DNA of 44,796 nucleotides from Nitrospirota bacterium (GCA_015492515.1 WGEZ01000074.1:1-44796); one strand, 5' to 3'. Positions 34,392-42,970 are shown, counted from the first letter of the stretch. The notes: generated by a model not told the origin, from the letters alone. Numbers and translations: made by a program.

Positions 34392-35772
34392 TACGGAAGT
34401 AGACGGGAAGACCATCCTGAACCAGTTCGCCGTGGTCCTGAGGACGGGCAACTTCTATGACGCCGACAACGTGGCCGTCAAGAGCGCCGTGGAGAAGTTC
34501 CTGAACATCGCAAACCCGGCCATTGAGGCGGAGGGCGTCTTCAGGATAGACCTGATAGGCGAGTACTTCTATATAAACGATACGAGGGTCAGGTACCCCC
34601 TCGAGTACATACTGAACTTCGATTACCTCGTGCGGGAGTTCAGGCGGAGGGACCTCGGCTCGGTCATCTTCGACGCCCCGCTGGGCGTCGACGACGTCAA
34701 GGCCTTCCTCAAGACATTCATAAACTCCATCTACTCCAACACCCCCTTCGAGGCCATGGAGGCCTCCCTCGAGGAGACACCGGGCATCAGGGTGGAGAAG
34801 CTGAAGCGGGTGCGCGAGGAGGGGAGCCTTGACAGGCGGAAGATCGTCAAGAAGTCATACTTCAACGCCGTATCCTTCACCAAGGGGATCATGAACAAGC
34901 TGAGGGCAGGCGAGAAGGTGAGCCTGAAGAAGGCGAAGAGGGTCGTCGAGTCCATGGTCGACACGCTCCTGGCGGAGGAGCAGCTCCTGATAGGGATGAC
35001 CGCCATAAAGGACTACGATGAATACACCTATCATCACTGCGTCAACGTCAGCGTCCTATCCATAGCGATCGGGCAGAAGATCGGCCTCAACAGGAGGGCG
35101 CTCACCGAACTGGGACTGATCGCCCTCTTTCACGATATCGGAAAGATGGAGATACCGAAGGAGATCCTGAACAAGCCCACGGCCTTCACAGAGGAGGAGT
35201 GGCGGGTGATAATGAGGCATCCCTACTGGGGTGCGCGGACCATACTGAAGCTGAAGGGGCCTGACAAGATCTCCATACGCAGCGCCCTCGTGGCCTTCCA
35301 GCACCACATAAACCGCGACAACACGGGCTATCCGAAGCTGCACGAGCCCATGGCCCTGGACTTCTACTCCAAGATCGTCTCCGTGGCGGACCAGTACGAC
35401 GCCATGACCTCCTCGAGGGTCTACTCCCGCGTCCCACTGCCTCCCGACAGGGCGTTGAGCGTGATGATGGAGCGGACCGAGAGTCAGATAGACCCGATAC
35501 TGTTCAAGTTCTTCGTCAACATGGTCGGCGTCTATCCCATAGGCACCCTCGTGCTGCTGGACACCCGGGAGATGGGCCTCGTCTATGAATGCAACCCCCT
35601 CTTCGCCGACAGGCCGAGGGTGATGATCATTGTGGATAAAGGAGGAAAGAAGATCAAGGGTTCCGTTGTTGACCTGACCGAGAAGGACTCCACGAACAGA
35701 TACACCAGGAGCATCGTGAAGACCCTCGATCCCAACAAGTACAGGATCAACCTCGCGGAGTACCTGCTTTAG
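34372..35772 (+). CDS. HD-GYP domain protein (candidate c-di-GMP phosphodiesterase)
   Basis: 466-aa protein. An N-terminal domain (about 10-125) resembles that of the preceding HEAT protein. The HD-GYP domain spans about 205-385: His254-Asp255 in HDIGK, MRHPYWGA, the HH pair near 311-312 and Gly319-Tyr320-Pro321 (NTGYP), then SVADQYDAMTS with its metal-binding Asp. All canonical residues are present, so hydrolysis of cyclic-di-GMP is likely. A C-terminal beta-rich extension (about 395-466) starting PIGTLVLLDT is usual for many HD-GYP proteins in this size class. No receiver or membrane segment is present, so input may come through the N-terminal domain or the HEAT partner. Last gene of the htrA-tat run. 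Confidence 0.9.
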   Translation: MEKAGVNTEVDGKTILNQFAVVLRTGNFYDADNVAVKSAVEKFLNIANPAIEAEGVFRIDLIGEYFYINDTRVRYPLEYILNFDYLVREFRRRDLGSVIFDAPLGVDDVKAFLKTFINSIYSNTPFEAMEASLEETPGIRVEKLKRVREEGSLDRRKIVKKSYFNAVSFTKGIMNKLRAGEKVSLKKAKRVVESMVDTLLAEEQLLIGMTAIKDYDEYTYHHCVNVSVLSIAIGQKIGLNRRALTELGLIALFHDIGKMEIPKEILNKPTAFTEEEWRVIMRHPYWGARTILKLKGPDKISIRSALVAFQHHINRDNTGYPKLHEPMALDFYSKIVSVADQYDAMTSSRVYSRVPLPPDRALSVMMERTESQIDPILFKFFVNMVGVYPIGTLVLLDTREMGLVYECNPLFADRPRVMIIVDKGGKKIKGSVVDLTEKDSTNRYTRSIVKTLDPNKYRINLAEYLL

Positions 35773-35924
35773 GTTGCCGTCTGTCCGGGTCTCCCCCCGG
35801 CAGCTGTCCTGTACGAGCCCTCTCCGGACCTTCAGGAGAGGGCGGAAACCGGCTACGCGGCGTCAGGGTGCTGATCCACTTCCACGGGATCAGTGAGGCC
35901 GGCGCTGCAGCTGAACCCCTGTCG

Positions 35925-36467
35925 ATGACTGAAAGGATGAACTCGACGAGATCTGCGGAGAGAGGCCGTGCCGTTGAGGCCTTGATCATCGCCGTGGCGG
36001 TGCTGATCCTCTCCGTCACCGGCTGCAAGGGACCGGAAGGGGAGCAGGCCTTCAGGCATCCCCTCAAGGACCCTCCCCGGTTCACCGAGCATGTGAGGTG
36101 CGACAACTGCGGCATGGACAGAAACAGGTTCGCCAGAACGAGGTACGAGTTCGAGACGTCGAAGGGGAGGTTCCATACATGCTCCCTCTCCTGTGTGGTG
36201 ATACTGAGCATGAAGCTGGGCGAGAGCCCGCAGAAGGTGAAGGTGGCGGAGTACCTGAGGCCGGAGAGGATGCTCGATGCCGAAAGGGCCTTCTACGTGA
36301 TCGGTTCCCGTGCACCCGGTACCATGACGAGGGTGAGCAAGCTGGCCTTCTCCGACAGGGCCGGGGCGGAGGATTTCATAAAGAGGTACGGCGGAAGGCT
36401 CTCCGACTTCGACGAGGCCTTCAGGGAGGCCGAGAGCGAGGTCCTCCGCCTGAGGAAGGGGTCCTGA
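35925..36467 (+). CDS. NosL-family lipoprotein
   Basis: Secreted protein of about 180 aa with a hydrophobic signal and lipobox (SVTGC, lipidated Cys at residue 34). The NosL pattern follows: CDNCGM, FHTCSLSC, AFYVIGSRAPGTM and AFSDRAGAEDFIKRYGG. NosL proteins bind copper(I) through such Cys/Met residues and help assemble copper enzymes, best known for nitrous-oxide reductase. No nosZ, nosD or heme genes are in the window, so this is a NosL of unknown client. ATG 35925 and ATG 35937 are both possible; the frame is open back to GTG 35868. It is followed one base later by an ABC permease gene and seems to be the first gene of an exporter operon. Confidence 0.85.
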   Translation: MTERMNSTRSAERGRAVEALIIAVAVLILSVTGCKGPEGEQAFRHPLKDPPRFTEHVRCDNCGMDRNRFARTRYEFETSKGRFHTCSLSCVVILSMKLGESPQKVKVAEYLRPERMLDAERAFYVIGSRAPGTMTRVSKLAFSDRAGAEDFIKRYGGRLSDFDEAFREAESEVLRLRKGS

Positions 36468-36468
36468 G

Positions 36469-37635
36469 TTGAAGACGCTGAACCTGCTCCTTACAGCTGC
36501 GGCCAATGTGATGAGACAGAGGCTCAGGACCTTTGTGGTCATAATCTGCCTCATCGTGATCCTCCTGCCCTTCCTGACGGCGACGGCCATTCAGGAGGGG
36601 GTGAAGGAGCAGGCCCTCCTCTCGGTGAGCGAGGGTGCGGACGTCTACGTGACCATGGACATGTACGGCCGGAACGGCATGATCCCTGTGGAGATGGCCG
36701 GCGAGATAGAGAAGATAGAGGGTGTCACAAAGGCCGTCCCGAGGGTGATCAGCCGGATCTACATAGAAGGGAGGCTCGCCGTGCTGCTCGGCCTGCCCCT
36801 GGCGGAGCTCGAAGAGAAGGTGGGCTTCATCAAGGGCTCCGCGCCCGGAGAGGGTGAGACGGTGATCGGCAGAGGGCTCGCCGACGCCCTCGGCCTGGAT
36901 GTGGGCGGCAGTATCGGCCTGGGCGTCAGGGTGACGGCCATCGTCGACCACAGGCCTTACATCGAGAGGAGGATCTACAGGATATCGGGCATATTCGACT
37001 CCGCAGGGATATGGACCTCTGACCTCGTGCTGGTCGATATCGAGGATGCGATCTCGATCTATGAGATGGAGGGCTTCGTCTCCGACATCGCCGTCTATGT
37101 GAGGCCCGGTTACGAGAGGTCGGTGACGGAGGAGATCCAGAAGATCAACTCCTACTTCAGGATACAGACGAAGGCCCTTGCAGAGAGGTACATGGAGCAG
37201 GGATTCAACAGGAAGGGCGGCGTCTTCGTCTCCCTCTACGTCATGGCCCTGGGCCTCGCCATCCCGACGATCCTGGTGCTCTCTGGGTTCGGGCTCTCCG
37301 AGAGGAGACGCGAGGTGGGCATCCTGAAGGCGACGGGATGGCAGACGCAGGAGGTCCTGGAGATGGTCTTCTTCGAGAACATCATCATCGCCGTGATCGG
37401 CGCCTCCCTGGCCCTCCTGCTCTCGTACATATGGGTGAGGGTGCTGAACGGCCTCCTTATAGCGCAGATCTTCATCGCCGAGGTGGGCAACGTAGCCCCC
37501 TTCAAGGTGCCTGCGCTCTTTACGCCCATGCCCTTCGTCCTCTCTTTCATCCTGGCCCTGGTGTTGACGATGACGGGAAGCATTTACTCCACCTGGAGGA
37601 CTTCGATAGTCCCTCCGGCGGAGGCCATGAGATGA
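36469..37635 (+). CDS. ABC transporter permease, FtsX/MacB type
   Basis: 388-aa membrane subunit with the MacB/LolC layout. There is one helix near the N-terminus (about 20-42), a large extracytoplasmic domain (about 43-255) and three helices in the C-terminal third (about 258-280, 303-330 and 350-375). The cytoplasmic loop SERRREVGILKATGWQTQEV is the signature FtsX coupling loop. Such transporters usually drive mechanical work on periplasmic or lipoprotein substrates instead of moving solutes through a channel. TTG at 36469 has AGGAAGGGG upstream; ATG 36508 would cut into the first helix. It overlaps the ATPase gene by 4 bp. Confidence 0.9.
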   Translation: MKTLNLLLTAAANVMRQRLRTFVVIICLIVILLPFLTATAIQEGVKEQALLSVSEGADVYVTMDMYGRNGMIPVEMAGEIEKIEGVTKAVPRVISRIYIEGRLAVLLGLPLAELEEKVGFIKGSAPGEGETVIGRGLADALGLDVGGSIGLGVRVTAIVDHRPYIERRIYRISGIFDSAGIWTSDLVLVDIEDAISIYEMEGFVSDIAVYVRPGYERSVTEEIQKINSYFRIQTKALAERYMEQGFNRKGGVFVSLYVMALGLAIPTILVLSGFGLSERRREVGILKATGWQTQEVLEMVFFENIIIAVIGASLALLLSYIWVRVLNGLLIAQIFIAEVGNVAPFKVPALFTPMPFVLSFILALVLTMTGSIYSTWRTSIVPPAEAMR

Positions 37636-38321
37636 CCGGGGTTCCGTACATGATGGAGTGCAGGGGCGTGTGGAAGATCTACAACGAGGGCCGCCCGCAC
37701 GAGGTCCGCGCCCTTGTGGACATAAACATAGCCGTAAGGAAGGGATCACTGACCGTCCTGACAGGCCCTTCCGGCTCGGGCAAGACCACCCTGGTGGGCA
37801 TCATGGGGACGATAGAGAGGCCGAGCAGGGGACGGGTGTACCTGGAGGGCAGGGAGATAACCGGTTTCTCCGACGTGGCCCTCTCGATGATCAGGCGCGA
37901 GAGGACGGGTCTGGTCTTCCAGAACTTCAACCTCCTGCCGGGGGTCCCCGCCTGGGAGAACGTGGCCTACCCGCTCATACCACAGGGAGTGCGAGAGGGC
38001 GAGCGGAGGAGGAGGGCCGTGGAGCTCCTCTCCGCTCTGGGGCTCGCCGCGAGGGTGGACCACCCGCCCGAGGAGCTGAGCGGTGGAGAACAGCAGAGGG
38101 TCGCCATAGCCAGGGCCCTCGTCAACGACCCGGATATGATCATCCTCGATGAACCCACATCGAACATCGATGCCGGTACAGCGCTCCAGGTGCTGGAGAT
38201 CCTGAAGGGACTGAAGAGAGAGGGGAAGACCCTCATCCTCTCCACCCATGACTCTGATCTGTTCGGGGAGGCCGACGAGATCTACAGGCTGAAGGGAGGT
38301 GTGCTCGAGGGCGGCGGTTGA
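37632..38321 (+). CDS. ABC transporter ATP-binding protein, LolD/MacB type
   Basis: 229-aa ATPase partner of the FtsX-type permease. Walker [10 protein letters not shown] (about 45-53), Q-loop FQNFNLLPG, signature LSGGEQQRV, Walker [13 protein letters not shown] and the H-loop STHD are all intact. The ATG at 37632 overlaps the permease stop as ATGA; the frame is open 294 bases further upstream but only inside the permease gene. The NosL-type neighbours on both sides suggest the exporter acts on metal handling or on assembly of a periplasmic metalloprotein. Confidence 0.93.
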   Translation: MTGVPYMMECRGVWKIYNEGRPHEVRALVDINIAVRKGSLTVLTGPSGSGKTTLVGIMGTIERPSRGRVYLEGREITGFSDVALSMIRRERTGLVFQNFNLLPGVPAWENVAYPLIPQGVREGERRRRAVELLSALGLAARVDHPPEELSGGEQQRVAIARALVNDPDMIILDEPTSNIDAGTALQVLEILKGLKREGKTLILSTHDSDLFGEADEIYRLKGGVLEGGG

Positions 38322-38351
38322 TCCGTCACCGCCCCGGGCAGGGCTTCCGGC

Positions 38352-39362
38352 GTGATAATCACCCCCTACACGGTCATCACCCTCTTCATCGCCGTCCTGA
38401 CGGGGATCATCGCCGTCATCCTCTTCGTATCATCATCAAGGGTGTACCTGGGGCTGGACGGAGGGGCCTCCGATACAGGCCGCACAGAGGCCGAGAACCG
38501 GTCCTACCTCCTCCTGCTCCTTGCAAAGGTGGTCCTCTATGCGAAGCTCCTCTCCTGGCCACTCCTGTACGTCACGCTCCAGAGCTACGTGCCCTACCTC
38601 CCGGGGTCGATGTGCATCTTCGGGGTGACCCAGGCCCAGCCCGCACTCAGCGGCGTCATCCAGATACTGAAGCCCCTCTCGTTCCTCCTCATCGGCGGGT
38701 GGCTCCTCCTGAACAGGCTCGACAGGACCACGGAGACAGCACCGCTGTTCAGGAGGAAGATCCTCTTCCTGTCCCTGGTGAGCATCCTCGTTGCCGCGGA
38801 GAGCGGCGCTGAGGTGGCCTACCTCGTCGGCTTCGAGAGTCAGGCGGACGTCGGCTGCTGCACCACGGTCTTCGACCTCCCTGACAGGAAGACGGCCCTC
38901 CTCTCCTCGTCGATCCTGGGCGAGGGATACGGCCCTTATCTGCTGCCCCTCTACTATCTGTCAAACCTCACACTCGTCGGCCTCCTCGGCCTGGCATACC
39001 GGAGGCTCTCCGGCCCCGGCGGAAGGGCCGCCGGAGTCCTCGGCGCAGCCGCCGTCTTCAGCCTCCTGAACTCGGCGGTGACCGCTGTTGCAGCCTTCGA
39101 GAAGATCGCCCCCGAGGTGATGGACCTCCCCTATCACCACTGCATCTACTGCATGTGGCAGTACGCGCCTGACAGCGCCCTGGCCACGGCCTTTGCGATC
39201 ATCGGCAACTTCTCACCCCTCTGGGCGGTCCTCATCATGCTGACCGGCAGGCATCCCGAGACGAGCGGACACCTCCAGAGGTATGCGGCCAACCTCTGCT
39301 TTCTTGGTATAATAACCATCGGCGCCTCCCTGGCGATGGTGACCGTACATCTGCTGTTTTAG
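38352..39362 (+). CDS. Polytopic membrane protein with conserved-looking Cys/His motifs
   Basis: 336-aa protein with about eight or nine hydrophobic helices (first at about 6-27, last near 312-335). I do not recognise the family. Distinct features are Met87-Cys88 in GSMCIFG, the Cys169-Cys170 pair in GCCTTVFD, and His262-His263-Cys264-x-x-Cys267 in HHCIYCMW, all apparently near membrane surfaces. Such clusters suit copper, heme or disulfide chemistry. GTG at 38352 begins 30 bp after the ATPase stop. Lying between an ABC exporter and a second NosL-like protein, it is probably part of the same metal-related machinery; its exact job is unknown. Confidence 0.7.
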   Translation: MIITPYTVITLFIAVLTGIIAVILFVSSSRVYLGLDGGASDTGRTEAENRSYLLLLLAKVVLYAKLLSWPLLYVTLQSYVPYLPGSMCIFGVTQAQPALSGVIQILKPLSFLLIGGWLLLNRLDRTTETAPLFRRKILFLSLVSILVAAESGAEVAYLVGFESQADVGCCTTVFDLPDRKTALLSSSILGEGYGPYLLPLYYLSNLTLVGLLGLAYRRLSGPGGRAAGVLGAAAVFSLLNSAVTAVAAFEKIAPEVMDLPYHHCIYCMWQYAPDSALATAFAIIGNFSPLWAVLIMLTGRHPETSGHLQRYAANLCFLGIITIGASLAMVTVHLLF

Positions 39363-39373
39363 AGGAAGGTAAG

Positions 39374-39790
39374 GTGAAAAGGAGATATACAGCCGCGGCG
39401 GTTCTGGTTCTCTCCGTCGCCGTCGCCCTCGCCTCCGTGATCTTCAAGGATCGGAGCGCCTACAGGTGCAGCTACGACGGCAACCCGATCACACCGGTGT
39501 ACGAGGTGGATATAAGGCTCAGGGACGGAGGGCTCCTGAGGTTCTGCTCCGTCTCCTGTGCAATTGCCTGGCTCCGGGAGGGCGGTGAGGGGGTGGAGGC
39601 TGTGGTTGTCACTGACGAGGTCTCGGGAGAGAGGCTCGATCCAGCCATCGCCTACTTCGTCGAAAGCGACGTGGTTACGGATCGGGCGACGGGCAACAGG
39701 ATCCACGTCTTCAGAGAGAGGTCGACGGCGGTGGCCCACGCACGGAGACACAGCGGGAGGCTCCTGGACAACCCCTTCACGATACCCTGA
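39374..39790 (+). CDS. Second NosL-like secreted protein
   Basis: 138-aa protein with an N-terminal signal/anchor (about 4-24). The mature part has a NosL-like order: YRCSYDGNPITP, FCSVSCAIAW, then AYFVESDVVTD and a C-terminal segment with AVAHARRHSGRLL. It lacks the CGM triplet of classic NosL and has Cys-x-Tyr-Asp-Gly instead, so metal affinity may differ from the lipoprotein at the start of the cluster. No lipobox is seen. GTG at 39374 is preceded by GGAAGG. It is 11 bp after the membrane-protein gene and is the last coding gene before the terminator at 39978. Confidence 0.72.
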   Translation: MKRRYTAAAVLVLSVAVALASVIFKDRSAYRCSYDGNPITPVYEVDIRLRDGGLLRFCSVSCAIAWLREGGEGVEAVVVTDEVSGERLDPAIAYFVESDVVTDRATGNRIHVFRERSTAVAHARRHSGRLLDNPFTIP

Positions 39791-39898
39791 GTGCGTCCAC
39801 CGGAGAGCCCATCGCATGCAGGATCGGAGCGACAGGCCCTGCTCCCGCACGGATATCGAGGCCTGCACTTGCCTTTAATCCATGAAATGTTGTAGATT

Positions 39899-40010
39899 AG
39901 AAGTGGGCGAACTCCCGTGGTTTCTCCGCGGGGCAGCGAGTGGAGTACGATGTCGATATACATGGTGCACATCTAAGACCCTGCGGCTCAACCGCAGGGT
40001 TCTTTGTTTG
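39899..40010 (+). ncRNA. Candidate structured small RNA or attenuator leader
   Basis: This lies in the 324-bp gap between the NosL-like gene and the kinase. A 7-bp stem (39914-39920 with 39926-39932, loop TTTCT) is followed by a second possible stem (GATGT with ACATC, about 39950-39974) and then an intrinsic terminator. A weak promoter-like pair (TTGCCT at 39869-39874 and TAGATT at 39893-39898) precedes it. A nine-codon frame (ATG at 39951, ending TAA) lies inside. I match no known riboswitch or housekeeping RNA class. It could instead be simply the 3' end of the NosL operon. Confidence 0.3.
39978..40010 (+). terminator. Intrinsic terminator
   Basis: A 9-bp perfect stem, ACCCTGCGG (39978-39986) with CCGCAGGGT (39992-40000), loop CTCAA, followed by the T-rich TCTTTGTTTG. 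It ends either the NosL/ABC operon or a small RNA, and it shields the kinase gene from read-through. Confidence 0.8.
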
Positions 40011-40019
40011 TATCATGTA

Positions 40020-40033
40020 CGGCTGATCAGCCG
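40020..40033. repeat. 14-bp perfect palindrome upstream of kinase
   Basis: CGGCTGATCAGCCG reads the same on both strands, 10 bp after the terminator and about 80-110 bp before the kinase start. It could be an operator, for instance for the downstream NarL-type regulator, but the site does not resemble the NarL heptamer. No other copy was noticed. Confidence 0.35.
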
Positions 40034-40114
40034 TCGCGGTTTCAGGAGGGAAAGAGAGACACTCCCCGGCCCTGACGAAATGAAGTCGGTCCTGCGCCGT
40101 CCCGCTTTATCCGC

Positions 40115-42277
40115 ATGCACATCAAGGCGTCCGGTCCTTTGAAGATGACGAGGGTAGAGAAGAGAAGAGAGGGTCTCCTTCAGGAGCTGGAGCAATTGCG
40201 CCGGAGGGTTGCCGAGCTCGAGGCCTCTGATCGGGAGCGGCGACGGTTGCAGGAAGAGCTCCTCCTGCTTCAGACCCTTATACAATCCGTCAGCACCTCC
40301 GCGGACATGCATACCGCCCTTGACCTCGCCATACAGAAGGTCTGCAGGGCCACCGGCTGGGTCTATGGCGAGGCATGGGTGCCCAACCCGAAGGGTGAGT
40401 ACCTCGAGCTCAGCCCTGCCTGGTACGGGAGCACCCCGGCGCTGAACCGGTTCAGACGCCTCAGCGAGGGGTTCATCTTCCCTCCCCGCATCGGTCTGCC
40501 CGGGAGGACCTGGTCGCTGAAGCGGGCGGTCTGGATACCCGATGTGACCGTCGAGAGGTGGTTCCTCCGTTATGAGTCGGCCCGGAAGGCCGGGCTGAGG
40601 GCCGGTGTGGGGGTGCCCATCCTGGCCGGCGAGGAGGTGATCTCCGTACTGGTCTTCTTCCTCTTCAAGGCCTGTGAGAAGGACGAGGACTTCGTCAAGC
40701 TCGTATCGGCCGTCGCATCACAGCTCGGTGCCGTCTTCCACCGCAAGAGGGCCGAGGAGGCGCTCCGGGAGAGCGAGGAACGCTTCCGGGCGCTCTTTGA
40801 ATCAGCCCTGGACCCCATATTCATCAAGGACGCCTCTCTCAGATACACGGCCGTCAACCCGGCGATGGAACGACTCCTCGGGCTTCCCTGCAGTGCCCTC
40901 TCAGGCATGACCGACGGAGAGGTCTTCGGAGAGGAGGCGGGCAGGGAGACAAGGAAGGAGGACCTCCGCGTCCTCGCCGGCGAGATCATCGAGGGGGAGC
41001 ACTCAAGGACCGTAAAGGGAAGGAAGGCCACCTTCCATGTGGTGAAGGTACCCATATACAACAACAACGGTGAGGTGATGGGGCTCTGCGGGGTCATACA
41101 CGATATAACCGAGAGGAAGCGGACCGAGGAGACCCTCCGCAACATCGCCGAGGGGGTCTCGGCCGAGACCGGCGAGGCCTTCTTCCGATCCCTGGTCCTC
41201 TACCTTGCCGGGACACTGGAGATGGACTACGCCTTCGTCGCCGAGCTTGAAGAGGATGGCGGCGAAATCGCCCGTACCATCGCCCTCTGTGCCCGGGGCA
41301 GGATCGTGGAGAACATTAAGTACAGGCTGGCCGGCACACCCTGTGACAACGTCAGGAAGAAACAGCTCTGCTGCTACCCCTCGGGCATACGGAGGCTCTT
41401 CCCCGAGGACCGGATGCTTTCGGATATGGAGATCGAGAGCTACATAGGAACCCCCCTCTTCGGCTCCACCGGGAGGGTGCTCGGACTGATAGTCGTAATG
41501 GGGACCAACCCCCTCGGCAATCCCAGGCTGGCGGCCTCGATGCTGCAGATCTTCGCCGTCCGTGCCTCGGCGGAGCTGGAGCGGAAGCGCTTCGAGGAGG
41601 AGCTGATGGCCTCCAGGGAGCAGCTCCGAAACCTCTCGCTCCATCTACAGTCAGTGAGGGAAGAAGAAAGGGCGCACCTCTCGCGGGAGATCCACGACGA
41701 GCTGGGCCAGGCCCTCACGGCACTGAAGATGGATCTGGCCTGGCTGAAGAAGAGGCTCCCCGGGGACCAGCAGGCACTGTTCGAGAAGCTGGTCTCTGCA
41801 GAGGAGCTCACCCGTTCCACCCTCCAGGCGGTGAAGAGGATCTCCGCCGAGCTGAGGCCCGGTCTGCTGGACGACGTGGGCCTGACGGCGGCGATCGAGT
41901 GGCAGGCTGAGGAGTTCAGGAAGAGGACGGGCATAGAATGCAGGACCAGGGTGGAGCAGGACCTCGGCCTGGAGAAGGACCTCAGCACCACTATCTTCCG
42001 CATCGTCCAGGAGGCGCTCACGAATGTGGCCCGCCATGCAAGGGCCGGCAGGGTGGAGATATCCCTCAGGGAGAGGGACGGTGTGGTGAGGCTGCTGATC
42101 ATCGACGACGGCGTGGGCATAACAGCGGAGCAGGCCTCTGACCCGAGGTCCTTCGGGCTCCTGGGTATAAGGGAACGTGTACGCTTCTGGAACGGCCGGG
42201 TGAAGGTGAAAGGCTCCCCCGGGAAGGGCACCACGCTGGATGTGGTCATTCCACTCCGAAGGGAGGGCCGGGGATGA
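40115..42277 (+). CDS. Soluble sensor histidine kinase (GAF-PAS-GAF-HisKA_3), NarX/DegS-like
   Basis: About 720 aa with no membrane segment, so it senses a cytoplasmic signal. Order: coiled coil (about 13-50), GAF (about 60-215), PAS (about 225-340, with the usual DITERK exit), a second GAF (about 345-510) with the common GTPCDNV segment and extra Cys residues (LCCYP), coiled linker, then HisKA_3 with the phospho-accepting His527 in EIHDELGQ, and an HATPase_c domain (EALTNVARHA, DDGVGI, GLLGIRERV). Numbers are from ATG 40115; ATG 40145, ten codons later, is equally possible and neither has a good ribosome site. The stop overlaps its response regulator as ATGA. Cysteines in GAF2 might bind a redox or metal ligand; that is a guess. 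Confidence 0.92.
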   Translation: MHIKASGPLKMTRVEKRREGLLQELEQLRRRVAELEASDRERRRLQEELLLLQTLIQSVSTSADMHTALDLAIQKVCRATGWVYGEAWVPNPKGEYLELSPAWYGSTPALNRFRRLSEGFIFPPRIGLPGRTWSLKRAVWIPDVTVERWFLRYESARKAGLRAGVGVPILAGEEVISVLVFFLFKACEKDEDFVKLVSAVASQLGAVFHRKRAEEALRESEERFRALFESALDPIFIKDASLRYTAVNPAMERLLGLPCSALSGMTDGEVFGEEAGRETRKEDLRVLAGEIIEGEHSRTVKGRKATFHVVKVPIYNNNGEVMGLCGVIHDITERKRTEETLRNIAEGVSAETGEAFFRSLVLYLAGTLEMDYAFVAELEEDGGEIARTIALCARGRIVENIKYRLAGTPCDNVRKKQLCCYPSGIRRLFPEDRMLSDMEIESYIGTPLFGSTGRVLGLIVVMGTNPLGNPRLAASMLQIFAVRASAELERKRFEEELMASREQLRNLSLHLQSVREEERAHLSREIHDELGQALTALKMDLAWLKKRLPGDQQALFEKLVSAEELTRSTLQAVKRISAELRPGLLDDVGLTAAIEWQAEEFRKRTGIECRTRVEQDLGLEKDLSTTIFRIVQEALTNVARHARAGRVEISLRERDGVVRLLIIDDGVGITAEQASDPRSFGLLGIRERVRFWNGRVKVKGSPGKGTTLDVVIPLRREGRG

Positions 42278-42924
42278 GGGCCGGTGCGGTGACAAGGGTC
42301 CTGATCGCCGACGACCATGCCGTGGTCCGGAGGGGGCTGAAGGAGATCATTGCAGAGACGCCGGACATGGTCGTCGCCGGTGAGGCAGCCAGCGGTGAGG
42401 AGGTGCTGGAGAGGCTTAAGGAGGGTGAGTATGACCTGCTTGTACTGGACATCACCATGCCCGGAAGGAACGGGCTCGACATACTGAAGGAGTTGAAGAC
42501 GGAGTGGCCCGACCTCCCCGTTCTGATACTGAGCATCCATCCCGAGGAGCAGTACGCGGTACGGGCGCTGAAGAGCGGGGCCTCGGGTTACCTCACGAAG
42601 GAGAGCGCTCCTGAAGAGCTGATAACGGCACTGCGGAAGGTCTCGGAGGGGAGGAAGTACATCTCTGCATCCCTCGCCGAGAGGCTCCTGCGCACATCAG
42701 CCGCCGACCAGAAAAAACCCCTCCACGAGAGACTCTCCAACCGTGAATACCAGGTGATGTGTCTGATAGCGTCGGGGAAGACCGTGAAGGAGATCGCCGA
42801 GGAACTCTCTCTCAGCGTCAAGACCATAAGCACCTACCGCAACCGCATCCTGGAGAAGATGAATATGAAGAACAACGCCGAGATAATCCACTACGCCCTC
42901 AAGTACAGGCTCGTGCACTTCTGA
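42274..42924 (+). CDS. NarL/FixJ-type response regulator
   Basis: 216-aa transcription factor paired with the upstream kinase. The receiver has Asp13/Asp14, phospho-acceptor Asp59 (LVLDITMP), Ser87 and Lys109. The C-terminal LuxR-type helix-turn-helix (about 150-210) reads LSNREYQVMCLIASGKTVKE then LSLSVKTISTYRNRI, all canonical. The 4-bp ATGA overlap with the kinase gene is typical for a two-component pair. Target genes are unknown; candidates are the kinase operon itself or the metal-related cluster upstream. Confidence 0.95.
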   Translation: MRAGAVTRVLIADDHAVVRRGLKEIIAETPDMVVAGEAASGEEVLERLKEGEYDLLVLDITMPGRNGLDILKELKTEWPDLPVLILSIHPEEQYAVRALKSGASGYLTKESAPEELITALRKVSEGRKYISASLAERLLRTSAADQKKPLHERLSNREYQVMCLIASGKTVKEIAEELSLSVKTISTYRNRILEKMNMKNNAEIIHYALKYRLVHF

Positions 42925-42940
42925 GCCCTCTGGTTCTCCA

Positions 42941-42970
42941 TTGACTGCTCCTGGCCGGAAGTTCTAAAAT
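42941..42970 (+). promoter_or_regulatory. Promoter of the AIR-synthase-like gene
   Basis: TTGACT (42941-42946), 18-bp spacer, TAAAAT (42965-42970). It would start transcription near 42977, about 30 bases before the ATG at 43008. Confidence 0.65.

Noticed and set aside
39899-40010. 4.5S signal-recognition RNA, 6S RNA or a known riboswitch in the intergenic gap
   Set aside because: The conserved core sequences of those RNAs (for example the SRP GGTCAGG/GGAAG motifs) are absent; only generic stems are visible.
40081-40143. 20-residue leader peptide before the histidine kinase
   Set aside because: The ATG at 40081 has no ribosome site within range (AGGAGG is about 35 bases upstream) and the peptide shows no recognisable regulatory codon run.
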